Origin: Fonsecaea monophora
Lineage: Eukaryota > Ascomycota > Eurotiomycetes > Chaetothyriales > Herpotrichiellaceae
Length of the DNA: 64,000 bases
Direction: 5' to 3'
Assembly: GCF_001642475.1 (NCBI RefSeq)
Contig: NW_019173935.1
Location: 644,894-708,893 of the forward strand
The notes under the pieces are model-generated. The model searched no databases. It was given only the letters and a program-made list of their open reading frames with translations, and was not told where the DNA came from. Positions 30,669 through 41,222 of the stretch are shown here, in pieces (position 1 is the first letter of the stretch; the number at the start of each line of letters is the position of its first letter). The position numbers and the translations under genes were made by a program.

Positions 30669-33600
30669 CTTGTTATAACGACACCATAAATGAGATGTCA
30701 GGGAATGCAGGACGTGAAGAGATGGCTTGCACAAGGGCAGTCAGTGTCACACGAGAAACCCGAAACTGTTTTTGCCCAGTCAAGGAGCAGTGACCGAATG
30801 ACAGTTTCTCAGAAGCAGGCCTCCGTTTAACTTGCAGGTCCACCGTCGACAGAGCTCGCGTAAGTCAAGGACGCGGGCCCCCTACGGGGACCAAGCGCTT
30901 GACTCGTAAAAAACCAGCTCTCTCTCAAGCAGAATGGTGGGGAAGAAGCGACAGGTGCGTATGACGGCGGCGCAACTTTGAAGGTTGATAGCAGATGGGT
31001 CTTCGCTTGTCCAGCCAGGTTGTGTAAGGAGGCCGACCAAAAAGCCCGTGCGACCCTGCTAGGTATGACAAAAAGGAGCAATGTTTTTCTCCTGCGCTCG
31101 TGTCGAGGGTCCAGGAAGGACAAAGGTTGTGTGTCGGCTTGAAGAGGCGGCGGCGGGGCGCAGGTGGCACCGGATAGTACAGGAATAACTGTCTTCAGGT
31201 GAAATACAAAACGTCTCTTTCAGCGCCGACTTTGGATCGGACAGATTGTTAGCAACGCAAAGGCATTTTCAGGCTGGATTGAGGTTTGGTGGTGGTGGTG
31301 GTGGGTGGTCGAGTGAGTCGAGCACTGAGGAGATTCGCAAATGCGGGCAGAGAGGATCGCCCAAAGGAGGGCGGGCGGCGTCAAGGGTTCAGTCTCCGGC
31401 CAGGGCTTCGACCGCGGCTCGGCATGCGGAGTCAGTTTTTCTGGCAGTTGGGAAGCTCGTATCAGAGCGGGCTAATGTGGCGCTGTCAATGCGACGGGGG
31501 TTCCTGTCGTTGTTGCTGCAATGAACAGAGATCTCCTGCGCCGTGCAGGAGTGAAGGGGAATGAGGGAACAGAGGGGTGGGAGAGAGATGACGGGGTGAC
31601 GAGGCAGAGAGTTTGTGAGTGAAGAGTTTGGCGGTGCGCTCGCCGCTGCCGCTCTCGCTCTCGCGCAATAATGAGATTGGTGTGAGTGATGATTTGCTAG
31701 GCCTCTTTTAACTATAAGCGACCCCACAGAATCTTGTAACGCCTGAAGGTCAAGGACGCGGGCGCGGGTGAGGGGCTCACTAAGTGCTTCGTGCTCGTAG
31801 GCCCGGCAGCTCCTGCACTCGGCGCCTGGCTGCCACCTGGGAATGGCAATGCTGGGCGACGGTAAAGCTGGAATTGTCAGCCTGATGATGCTGGCAACCT
31901 GGCCCAGCAGCGCACGAGCTGGATTACCCACCCACCTGACCTACAACGGCCTCTATATGCCGGCCCCCTGGAGCCACCAGCTCACCCACCATTTGGAGTG
32001 CTCGCGAGTGGTGGGGGTTGCTGCGCCCACTGATTTTTAAGTAATTCCCTCGGCATATTCCAGGGTCCTCTTTTGCTCGTGCTCAGTGCTCACAGGACAA
32101 ACACCCCCCCAGAGTGCCAGCCACCAAAGGCAAGCTACCAAAGTGTCTTTGGCCAACCATGTCAACCACCACCTCTCAAGTTATTTCTCGGGGTGACCCC
32201 AGCCTCCCCGGTGCATTATTATTGTTATTATTATTTGAGCTTGCTCAGTGAGTAGTAGCACGAGGCATTAACAAAACCATGTTGTTCTCCCTACTACTGA
32301 GTACTCACGCAGAAACTAATTCAACTAATTCAACTAGCTCTACCCTCCCCTGGCTTTTAAGGGTTTCAAGGTTCATGCAACTTGTGAAATTCAATTTTCC
32401 ACACACACACGCACACACACACAAAAAGCATCCAAGATCTCCCACACGCCGCGCCACGGCGTTATGTACCCTAACCAACCTATCAGGATGCAAGCTTGCA
32501 AAGCCATGCAACGGGGTCTTTTGGGCAGCAATAATGGCCTTTCTTTTTCTCCTCTCCAAGGACGTGGGAATCCGATCCACCCAGGTAAGCCAGTACTAAA
32601 AAAGCAAAGCCAAAGTAAAGCAGGGGGCCCGGGTATTGGGTGCCGAGGTCAATGTTGATCTCTTGAACAAGGCTGCCCGTTTTCGTCCGAGGTTTTCGGA
32701 ATCTGTCGGCTCAGGCTCGTTATTACCCCAAAAGGCAATTCCTTAGTCCATTCATTTGCAAGACACACACACCTCACCGTTCATCCAAGTAGCCGAACTT
32801 CCGTTGTTGTTGCTGTCCTCGAACCCGGAAACTCTGTAAGGAATACACCACAATTCCAGCCCTCTTCCCAGTCAGTGTAAGACGGATCCCCTGCCCAGTG
32901 TTCACGCTGCACACCGACCAAGATGACGCCACACGTGCCTCGCCCATCGAGGATTTCGTCCTACCATCCTGAAGCACTCACCGCATCGCGTCTGGTGTCA
33001 CCCAGTATTATTGTCCTGGGACGGACGGGACGCGCATGTCATCCGTTCCGCCGCCGCTCCTCCTCCATTGTGACCGTGCTCACGCCCCAAGCCCTTGGGG
33101 CACACATCCTTGAAAAAATGCCACGCCACATGCAGAGCACAGCACGAGAATGGACCCCTCTCCTTTTCTCCCTGAGTATGGCGAGGACAACAGTGCTGTG
33201 TTTTATGTGTGCATTCATTGACACGGCTTGATGCGGTGTCCGGCAGGATCGTCCTATCAAAATGCTATTCCACCTAACATCATCACAACTCGGACGAGTC
33301 ACCTGCAAGTGCAAATCGCAGGAACCCGTCCACCCGCCTGGGCCCCTGATACATATCGACAGCTTCTTTCCGTCGCCCTTCTGACAGAGGCAAGGAAGAT
33401 GTCAAGGGTAATCATGACCGGGCCTCGTATGTGTGGATACTGTAGAACAAGGCATAGCGAAAAGGGAGTTTGACGTTCAAATAGTCTGCAATTGCACAGA
33501 TTGATCCTGTCTATCGCAGTCTTGCCCTGTATAAAAAGCCATGCAGCTTCCCCAATGTAGAGTGTAAATGGGCCCCCTTTTTCTACATGGTCCGCTCTAG

Positions 33601-33711
33601 AGTTGCGTCAGACCCACTGTATCTGTATAATAACTTTCCAAGAATTCCCAAAAAGTCCAGTTTTCTCTCTGCACTTGCACTTGCTGGCCAGGTTACCAAT
33701 ACCTCCAATGT
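30669..33711. other. 3-kb intergenic region, no convincing gene
   Basis: This is the longest gene-free stretch. It contains the AcuK-like promoter, Ser-rich spurious open frames around 31389-31931 on the minus strand, a CA dinucleotide repeat (32400-32422), and a TATAAAAAG on the plus strand near 33531 with no coding frame behind it. A long leader or a non-coding transcript is possible but unsupported. Confidence 0.4.
32400..32422. repeat. CA dinucleotide microsatellite
   Basis: About eleven CA units with one G interruption, in the gene-free stretch upstream of the AcuK-like gene. Confidence 0.8.
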
Positions 33712-35420
33712 TCATCCAGATCCAGGGACGGACGCGAATCTGCTCTTCTGGCGCAGCCGCTTGCCGTAAATGAAGAACAGGTACGGGAATGGCGCCATGA
33801 CCAAACACAGAAATGCCAAAAGTGTCGTGGCCCAGTGGAAGCCGAGCTTGTTGTACATCTGAACCCCGAATAGGGGGAATGCCCCTGCAAAGGAGCTCCG
33901 CGCGAACGAGTTGGCCGACAGGGCGCTGGCCGCGTAAAGGGGATACGCCTCAACGAGGAAGGTGAAGACCCCTGTGAAGACGAGAATGATGCCGAACCCG
34001 AAAAAGCCGCTGCCGACGATAGGCACAATGGGGTGAATGCTTGGATAGATGGTCCAGGCAAACCAAAACAGCCCAGCCACGCAGAACCACCCGCCGAATA
34101 TCGAGGATGGCAGTCGATATTCCGGTTCCGACTTGCGTTCGCCGGTGGTCTCCTCCCGCTTTTGGAGGAGTCGGAGGTAATTCCTGTGCCAGATGGGGTC
34201 GGATAAGATGGCCAAGATCATGCCAATCATCAGACCGAGGAAAGATAGGCCGACCTGCCAAATCTTCCAGTGGTAGACTTCGGTAAAGACAAGATTGAAG
34301 GCGCCGAAGAAGAGGTAGAGGATGCCCAAGAGGATGGAGGAGAACAGGCACAGGTTGAAACACATGGGCTCCAAGAACAGCAGCATGAATGGACGATACA
34401 GGGATCTCACTACCGTCCAAAAGATGGACTTCTCGTAAACCTCGATCGGAGCCTTGTACCTGTCGTCGCCCGTCTCTTTCCGCTTCTTCTGCGCCTTCTT
34501 CCTCAGGACCACCGGCATGTACGTTTCTGGCACGACCACAATGATGGCGATGACCATCACTCCGGACCATATCAAAAGCGTGTAATACGACCATCGCCAG
34601 GTGGTGTTGTAATTGATAAACCCTCCTATGATGGGGCCGAGTCCTGGGCCGATGAAAGGGGAAGCCGTATATATCATCATGGGCGCTTGCAGCTGGTCGC
34701 GATTGAACATATCTCCAACGGTCCCGCCCGCGACGGACAAGAAGGCGCTCCCAGAAAAGCCGTCCAGGAACCGGGCTATCAGCATAGTCTGAATATTCTG
34801 TGCAAAGGCACAGGGGAACAGCCAGATGGTGAAGAATATATATCCCAGAATATAAATCGGACGGCGACCATAAAACTCGGATAAAGGCCCCAGGATCATG
34901 GGAGACAACCCCAGGCCAAAGACGAAGAGGGACAGGCCGAGCGTTGCAACAATCCGTGAATTGCCAAACTCTGCGTCCATTTGCTCTGTGGCGCCATCAG
35001 CATCGGAACATGACTTGGAGGGAAGCATTATTGGCATTTATACTAACCATAGGTGATGGTATAGAGGGAAGAAGTGCACGTTACACACAACGAGCCAAAG
35101 GCCAGTGTTATGACCACCAGCCATTTCTTTCCCGGATGCATGTTTTTGGGATTCATAGGGTCATCTGGACCGTCCCAACCCACTTCGAACGTCTTGGACG
35201 GATTTTCCACGTCCACCTCTTGTGGCTGCTCCGGCTCATCGCCAGGTTCTCGGTCACTGAAGAATGTGCTGTGCCCATCCACATAAGATCGACCAGAGTG
35301 GATACTGGGTCGAGGCTGACTTCGGTTTGTCGAAACGGGAGTCAACGAGGCTGGATATTGACGCGGGACATCCAACAAGATCTCCTTCTTCTCCGCCTCG
35401 TTGGTTTCATGGTCTGCCAT
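33712..35420 (-). CDS. MFS drug:H+ antiporter-like transporter (DHA1)
   Basis: Exons 35420..35048 and 34985..33712 are joined across a 62-nt intron (GTTAGT..CACAG), which restores SLYTITYEQMDAEFG. The 548-residue product has a long hydrophilic N-terminus (about 1-95), then DDPMNPKNMHPGKKWLVV leading into the first membrane helix. The DHA1 loop signature GPLSEFYGRRPIYILGY follows TM2, and PETYMPVVLRKKAQKKRK follows TM6, as in the polyamine/FLU1/TPO-like group. About twelve helices are visible, with FLVEAYPLYAASALSANSFARS near TM10-11. Substrate cannot be told from sequence. No biosynthetic genes lie beside it, so a general efflux role in the plasma membrane is the most cautious reading. Confidence 0.85.
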
Positions 35421-36148
35421 TGTGGGCGAAGCGTTGTGTCAACAAGCCCCGAAAGAACTTTTGGAGAACCGAGGAAAACAGGAGGCTACCCCGAGTCATT
35501 CAGACGCACAAGATACTGGCCAAGGTCGGAATATAGAGAGCACAGAATGATATCAGCCAAGGGAGGGAGTGAAGCTAAAGGGAAGAAGAAACATCGATAT
35601 GGGGCGATCAAGGCCATGTTGATGGAGAGTATATGAATGACGATGAGCGTATAGCCGGCTATGACTTCAAGAAACTATGGCGCTATGGGGAGAGTCGATC
35701 GTACAGCGATGAGTCGAAGAATTCGGTGGAGTTATCGATGCAGCAAAGTGGGAGTTGTTCCGCGGTAATCAATTCCCTAATTGGCGGGGCGGAGGGTGGG
35801 ATTTCACATAGTCCCGTAGTTCATCTCAACCAGGAAGATGATGTTCGAACAACGCCTCGTGGGATCTTAGCAAATTCGTACATGTTCGATGGTACGAGAT
35901 GCTTTGGGTTCGAAGTTTCGACCAGTTAAATCCGAGCTCATGGGATGCTTATAAACCCTTCTCCACAAGAGGTTGCTGCACCGATTAAAGCCGTTGTGGC
36001 CGAGCTTCGGAGAGGGCTGGGCTCATCACCGGACCAGCGGTGAAGGTAATGATGAGGGAAAATATTCCACTTGTTTGGACTCCTATTGGATGGTATACAT
36101 ATTTTGGTGGTTGGATGTACGAATCAGGTACAAAAGCTCCAGACAAGC
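35421..36148. other. Intergenic region upstream of the MFS gene
   Basis: This 0.73-kb gap presumably holds the MFS promoter and the SDHAF2 3' flank. Nothing else is recognisable. Confidence 0.4.
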
Positions 36149-37183
36149 TCAATCAAAGGTTTGTACATCAGGCATTCTCCCGAGACCAGCACCACTACCT
36201 TTGCTGTTGGGAGTGGCGTTAACATCCTCCAGAACGCCGCCTGCACTCCTTTCCCTGACATGCCTCCGTAGCATGTGCAGTATTTCACTGTCCTTCCACC
36301 GTTGGGGAACAGGTCTATATGCAGGTCTGAAAGTCCCCACCGTCTGAGCCCACTCTCCGCTGCGCGGAGCTCCTTGTCTCCATGTGTCGGTTTCTTGAGT
36401 TTGCCCCGGGTTCGCCGGGGACGCATATTCGGTCGTCTGGGTCGTCTTGTCACTCGTAGCACCTTCTGCAGACTCGATCGAGGTGGGGGAATTGGCCGGG
36501 GATTGAGTGGCCCAGTAGTAGATGTCCCAATCGTTCTCGTCCAGGAGGAAGTCGTATTGCTCGAGTTGAGTCCTAGTCATGGAGGCGAGATTCTCTGCTG
36601 CAAAAGTGGAGAGTAGGAGGTCAGACTCTAATGTCCCCCGTTTCCTGCTTTGGTCTATGGCAACACGTCAGCGAGCTCCTTAGACACTTGAAATCTCCTG
36701 GGTGCAGAATGTTGCATCCCAGGGTGTGCACCGACATAGTAATCTGGCTCTCATGGTGGGAAGGTCTTCTCCCGTCCGACGTAGGGGTTCGACACGAAAC
36801 GAGATGCCCTCCATTTCACCAACAGCATATTCTGACTGGCTTACTTTGTTGGGATCTCCCGGTTGTGTTCCTCCTGTCATTTTGTCTGTGTTTTCTGGAA
36901 CTTTGTCCTTCGGGATGTACTTGGAATCAACAGAACTCAGCATTTCTGGTGGAGGCGCATCCTTGCCCACCGAAGGCATCTTGTTGTGAATCGTGGAGTT
37001 TGTGTTTGTCATGTGTGGATTGTCTGCTCTCTCCTTTTGGTATTTGCGATGTTCTTCGGTGTTGGAATGGACTCGAGGGTTCTCATTGAAACGTGACGAG
37101 GTAGAGGAGATGCAGCGTCGCGACACGCTTGCAGCCAGTTGGCGACCTGCGATGCGTCTAGTAACCAGACGTGAGGCATTCAT
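36149..37183 (-). CDS. SDH5: Succinate dehydrogenase assembly factor 2 (Sdh5)
   Basis: Exon 1 (37183..36736) and exon 2 (36654..36149) flank an 81-nt intron (donor GTCGGT, acceptor CCATAG). Splicing recreates the SDHAF2 core: PLRRTGEDLPTMRARLLYQSR, KRGTLESDLLLSTFAAENL, then MTRTQLEQYDFLLDENDWDIYYWAT. SDHAF2 promotes covalent FAD attachment to the succinate dehydrogenase flavoprotein in the mitochondrial matrix. The 317-residue protein has an Arg/Ser-rich mitochondrial presequence (MNASRLVTRRIAGRQLAASVSRR) and a disordered spacer up to residue 128, then the core (129-215). A fungal C-terminal tail follows with EWAQTVGTFRPAYRPVPQRW, SEILHMLRRHVRERS and GRMPDV. It is longer than yeast or human SDHAF2, as in other filamentous ascomycetes. 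Confidence 0.9.
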
Positions 37184-37529
37184 ATTGGCGACAGAGGGAT
37201 TATTTTAGCCGTACACAAGCTTGGGAATACCAGTGGTGGTCGGGTTTTTGTTGTTGAACAAGATACAGTTGAACAGTGAATTTGGTGGTTGAACGTGACG
37301 CAGGAGCAAATGTGAGGAAGTTTCATCGTTGACATCATACATCATCACCTTTTTCTCCATCCACCAATGATGCCAACCACTTTCTGGTCCTACCCAACAG
37401 CCAATTGAAGATGGGCTGAAAATCAAGCATGTCTTTCTGTCAGATTCTTAAACATGGTTCAAGTTGAAATAGCTGGTGAACTATTTGGAGGCTTGCTAGA
37501 ATATGACCTCAAATAGGACGACTGTCTCA
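37184..37529. other. Intergenic region
   Basis: 346 bp between the SDHAF2 start and the AKR stop codon, taken as SDHAF2 promoter and AKR 3' flank. No gene seen. Confidence 0.4.
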
Positions 37530-38670
37530 CTACAACCGTCTATATGGGAGTTTTGGCTTGTTCGCAAGTATCTCATCGATCTCAGCCATCACAGCATCAT
37601 CCAACTTAGCAACCAGATCCAACGCCTTGATGGATTTCGTGATCTGTTCCACCTTTGATGCTCCAGTGATAGCAGAGCTCACCCTCGGGTTCTTCAGTAC
37701 CCAGGCCAATGCTAGAGTTGCCTGATCAGTACCCAGCTTGTCAGCTACCGGCTTCAGTTGTTTGACTTGAGCCAGAAGCTTCTTCCATTGCTCATTCCCA
37801 TAGCTCTCTCTTTGGGAGGCGGTGAAACCGTCCGCGGCTTTGGCAATTCTGCTGTCCTCGGGGATACCGTCATTGTATTTGCCCGTCAAGATACCCTGTT
37901 TGAGCGGACTGAAGATGGTCAGGCCGAGTCCGTAATTCTCGTACAGCAGGGCATATTCTCGTTCGACGCGATCCCGGGCCAACATGCTATACTCCGGTTG
38001 CTCCATGACAGGTCCAATCAAGTTGAGCCGTTCTGCACAAGCCCAGGCCATGGCGATTTCCTCACTGTTCCACTCGCTCGTTCCCCAGTAAAATGCTTTT
38101 CCGGTGTTGACAACATAGTTCATGGCTCGAACAGTTTCCTCGATCGGAGTGTGTCTGTCGGGACGATGACAGTAGATCAGGTCGACGTAGTCTAGCTGCA
38201 GTCGCTTGAGTGATCCCTCCACTCCTTCAATGATATGTTTTCGGGAGAGACCACCGTTGTTGACCGGGTTATCTCCATGGGCTTGACCCCAATAGATCTT
38301 GGTCGAGATGACCAGATCGTTGCGCTTCCAACCATATTTCTTAATCGCCTTACCCATAACAACTTCGGATTTGCCGTCGGCATAACCTTCAGCGCAGTCG
38401 AAAAAGTTGATTCCAGCATCATAGGCTGCCTTCATGCATTCGAAAGCAATCTCTGCAGGGCCGAATTAGACTTGCACGACTGGACGGGGTCATAACCTAC
38501 CATCTCCCACAGCATCCCCGTATGTGACCCTGTTGCACTTAGTACGGAGGAGTTTCGTGCATGTTCGGCATCACTTACCACCCTCCAAGTGAGATTGCAG
38601 ACACCTGTAGTCCAGACCGACCAAGGAAACGGTATTGCATTTTTGGCAGCTGATCACCGGAAGAAGCCAT
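37530..38670 (-). CDS. Aldo-keto reductase, voltage-gated K channel beta-subunit type
   Basis: Three exons (38670..38579, 38529..38501, 38452..37530) encode 347 residues. Exon 1 reads MASSGDQLPKMQYRFLGRSG and ends in LGG. The 29-nt middle exon supplies VTYGDAVGD, and exon 3 resumes at IAFECMKAAYDAG. The AKR tetrad is present as Asp59 (FFDCAEGY), Tyr64, Lys92 (STKIYWG) and His136 (YCHRPDR). Late NADPH-binding segments are FSPLKQGILTGKYNDGIP and SSAITGASKVEQ. The pattern fits the Kvbeta/AKR6 group, which in fungi are NADPH-dependent aldehyde or ketone reductases. Both flanking introns are about 48-49 nt with GTAAGT and GTAGGT donors. The gene is divergent from RACK1. Confidence 0.88.
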
Positions 38671-39250
38671 GGTTTGATGGTTAGATAGATCAAGAGAAGG
38701 GATAGAAGTAGAGTAGGCAACGAGCAGATATATGACTCAGGACGGAGGGACAGCGAGAGCCAATTCAGGCGTATCTGAGTCGACTTCAGGTTATGTACGC
38801 GCCAGCATCGTTGCATTTAGCCGGTACTCCGCGATGGTAACGGGCATGACTCCGGTATAACGCCCGGGCGCAATGAGGCGCATAGGAAATGACAGATGAT
38901 GATTACAGGGGAATACGGGGTTCAGGCGAGTCGGAAAACTCCATTTGCCGCACTCGATCAGGCATGTTGGCTGCATTAAATCGATCGTCTATCGTTGAAG
39001 AGCTGGCACGGCCAACACGGCTCTATGGGCTTTGCAGAATCAACCATGCGACTCCTTGCGCCGACATTTAGCCGCAAATTCAGGATGTCCACAATGGGAT
39101 TAGCGCCCGCGAATCTTGGCGTGGATTTGGAGAGCGCACAACTGCAGAGAATCTTTGGCGGAGAGGCCAACGTCTCGACAGGCGAATCTTTGACAACCAT
39201 CTCCCTCAGACACCAGCCCGTTCTGTTCTTTCCTGGATCTTCAAGTCGCC
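38671..39250. promoter_or_regulatory. Divergent promoter, AKR / RACK1
   Basis: A 580-bp spacer between divergent start codons. Just upstream of RACK1 it is pyrimidine-rich (TTCTGTTCTTTCC), typical of highly expressed fungal genes. Confidence 0.45.
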
Positions 39251-40488
39251 ATGGCTGAACAACTTATTCAACGTGGTACTCTTGAGGGCCACAGCGGCTG
39301 GGTCACCTCCCTCGCGACCAGCTTGGAGAAGTCAGTTACCTGCGAGAAAACCACCTCCATCTGCGACCGTCGACTGACATTGAAAATTATAGCCCCAACA
39401 TGCTCCTCTCGGCCTCGAGAGATAAGACCCTCATCATCTGGAACCTGACTCGCGACGAGACTGCCTACGGCTACCCGAAGAGGTCGCTCCACGGCCACTC
39501 CCACATTGTCTCCGACTGTGTCATCTCCTCCGATGGCGCATACGCTCTCTCCTCTTCCTGGGACAAGACGCTGCGATTGTGGGAGCTGTCCACGGGCAAC
39601 ACGACTCGAACTTTCGTCGGCCACACCAACGATGTCCTCTCCGTTTCCTTCTCCGCAGATAACAGACAGATTGTCTCAGGGTCCCGAGACCGAACCATCA
39701 AGCTCTGGAATACCCTGGGAGACTGCAAATACACCATCACTGACAAGTGCCACACCGACTGGATCTCGTGCGTGCGCTTCTCCCCGAACCCTCAGAACCC
39801 GGTCATTGTGAGCTGCGGTTGGGACAAATTGGTCAAGGTAAGAAATAAGCTGTCCCACGAGGTTCCTCCCATACAATTTTTGCCCAAGATGCTACGCAAT
39901 TTATTAGTGTTTGCTACTTCGGAGCCCCTTCGGGGGCCATGAGACAACTATTCACCGGCGGACTGAGGCGAATCATATACAACAATCTTGTTTTCAATTT
40001 TGAATCTCAATTTTGATTTGGAGCCGGTAGATGGGGTTTGTGCTGACCTCACATTCTTTCAGGTCTGGGAACTCGCCTCGTGCCGCCTCCAAACCGACCA
40101 CATTGGCCACACTGGCTACATCAACACCGTGACTATCTCCCCCGACGGATCTCTCTGCGCCTCGGGCGGCAAAGACGGCACCACCATGCTGTGGGACTTG
40201 AACGAGTCCAAGCACCTGTACTCCCTGCAAGCCGGTGACGAGATCCACGCGCTCGTCTTCTCGCCCAACCGATACTGGCTCTGCGCCGCCACCTCGTCGT
40301 CCATCACCATCTTCGATCTCGAGAAGAAGAGCAAGGTCGACGAGCTCAAGCCCGACTTTGTCGAGAAGGGCAAGAAGTCCCAGGAACCGTACTGCGTCAG
40401 CCTGGCCTGGAGCGCCGACGGCCAGACCTTGTTCTCCGGCTACACGGACAACAAGATCCGCGCGTGGGGCGTCATGGCCAGAGCATAG
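39251..40488 (+). CDS. cpcB: RACK1 / CpcB ribosomal WD40 protein
   Basis: Exons 39251..39330, 39393..39837 and 40063..40488 give 316 residues, the standard RACK1 length. It is a seven-bladed WD40 propeller sitting on the 40S head near the mRNA exit, acting in translation control, signalling and, in fungi, cross-pathway amino-acid control. The start MAEQLIQRGTLEGHSGWVTSL and repeats such as LLSASRDKTLIIWNL, LSSSWDKTLRLWEL, IVSGSRDRTIKLWN, VSCGWDKLVKVWEL and ASGGKDGTTMLWDL are unmistakable. The C-terminal blade ends LFSGYTDNKIRAWGV. Intron 1 is 62 nt. Intron 2 (39838..40062) is 225 nt, much longer than its neighbours, and contains a snoRNA candidate. Identification is very firm. Confidence 0.97.
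39879..39972 (+). ncRNA. Candidate box C/D snoRNA in RACK1 intron 2 (U24/snR24-like)
   Basis: The 225-nt second RACK1 intron contains a 94-nt unit bounded by a 6-bp terminal stem, TTTGCC (39879-39884) with GGCGAA (39967-39972). A degenerate C box AAGATGC (39886-39892) lies inside the stem and a D box CTGA (39963-39966) precedes its 3' arm. TTTGCTACT (39910-39918) is complementary to the conserved LSU rRNA AGTAGCAAA, the region U24 pairs with. An internal CCCC-TTCG-GGGG hairpin follows, then ATGAGAC (C'-like). The yeast RACK1 homologue ASC1 hosts snR24 (U24) in its intron. The second U24 guide (CACCAAGATC) is not conserved; here the D-box-proximal sequence is TTCACCGGCG. The weak C box keeps confidence moderate. 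Confidence 0.48.
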
Positions 40489-41222
40489 AGCGGGGGTGGG
40501 TGATTGGATTTTGTCTTCTCGGCCCGGTCTTCCAAAAAAAGAAATAATGGGTAGATAAACCGTAAGGGGAAACGATCCTCACGAAGCAAATGTGTTTTTT
40601 ACGAGAACAAAAAACAGAACCCCAAGAGGCAGAGGCAGGGAGAGCGAGGGCGAGAGTGGGGAGAGGGTGTGTTGTAGAGACGGAGGATTGAAGGAGAGAC
40701 TGTTTGACGGACAGGGGACGAACAAAAACCTCGGGCCTGATTGCTGCTCTCGGCGGGCTAGCACGAAGACAGAGAGACACACACCCACACCAACGAAAGG
40801 GTGGGAGAGTGAACAATAACAGGGCTTTGTTGCTGTCTGCTACTGCTACGGACCTATCTCTATCGCCTCCTTCCCCCTCCCCGGGAAATTGTAAGCCCAT
40901 GGTACTCGGTCGTGGAAAATGGTTGAGAGATCAGTGGCGTGTTTTTCCCCTTTGAGGCGTGCGTGCTCCCCTTTTGTGTCTGTCTCTCTCTGGCGGATGG
41001 TCCATGAGAATGAACACGCGACAAGACTTTGCTTCTTTCTCCCTCCCTTCCCAAAAACGATCAAGACCAGTAGAGAGAGGCAAAAGCCAATTCACGGATT
41101 GCTTGAGATGATGCCTCTGCATGATTTCTTCTTTTGGTTGATCTTGCCTATCTGTCTGTAACTCGCAGCTCCTTTTCTCTCGTTCATTTGGTTCTTCTAC
41201 CCCTTCACGCTCTAACCATCCA
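40489..41222. other. Convergent intergenic region RACK1 / COG4
   Basis: 0.73 kb of 3' flanking sequence for two converging genes, with purine-rich GAGAGG/GAGAGC runs near 40620-40700. No coding sequence is supported. Confidence 0.45.

Noticed and set aside
31389..31931. 180-codon minus-strand frame in the 3-kb gap
   Set aside because: Composition is Ser/Pro/Arg-rich as in random GC-rich frames, with no family resemblance and no splice-supported extension.
33950..34884. Long open frames opposite and out of frame within the MFS gene (minus 33950-34594, plus 34270-34884)
   Set aside because: Both are shadows of a high-GC transporter coding frame and encode no recognisable protein.
33712..39250. 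Secondary-metabolite or resistance cluster around the MFS transporter and reductase
   Set aside because: The neighbours are SDHAF2, RACK1 and COG4, all housekeeping; no core biosynthetic enzyme is present.
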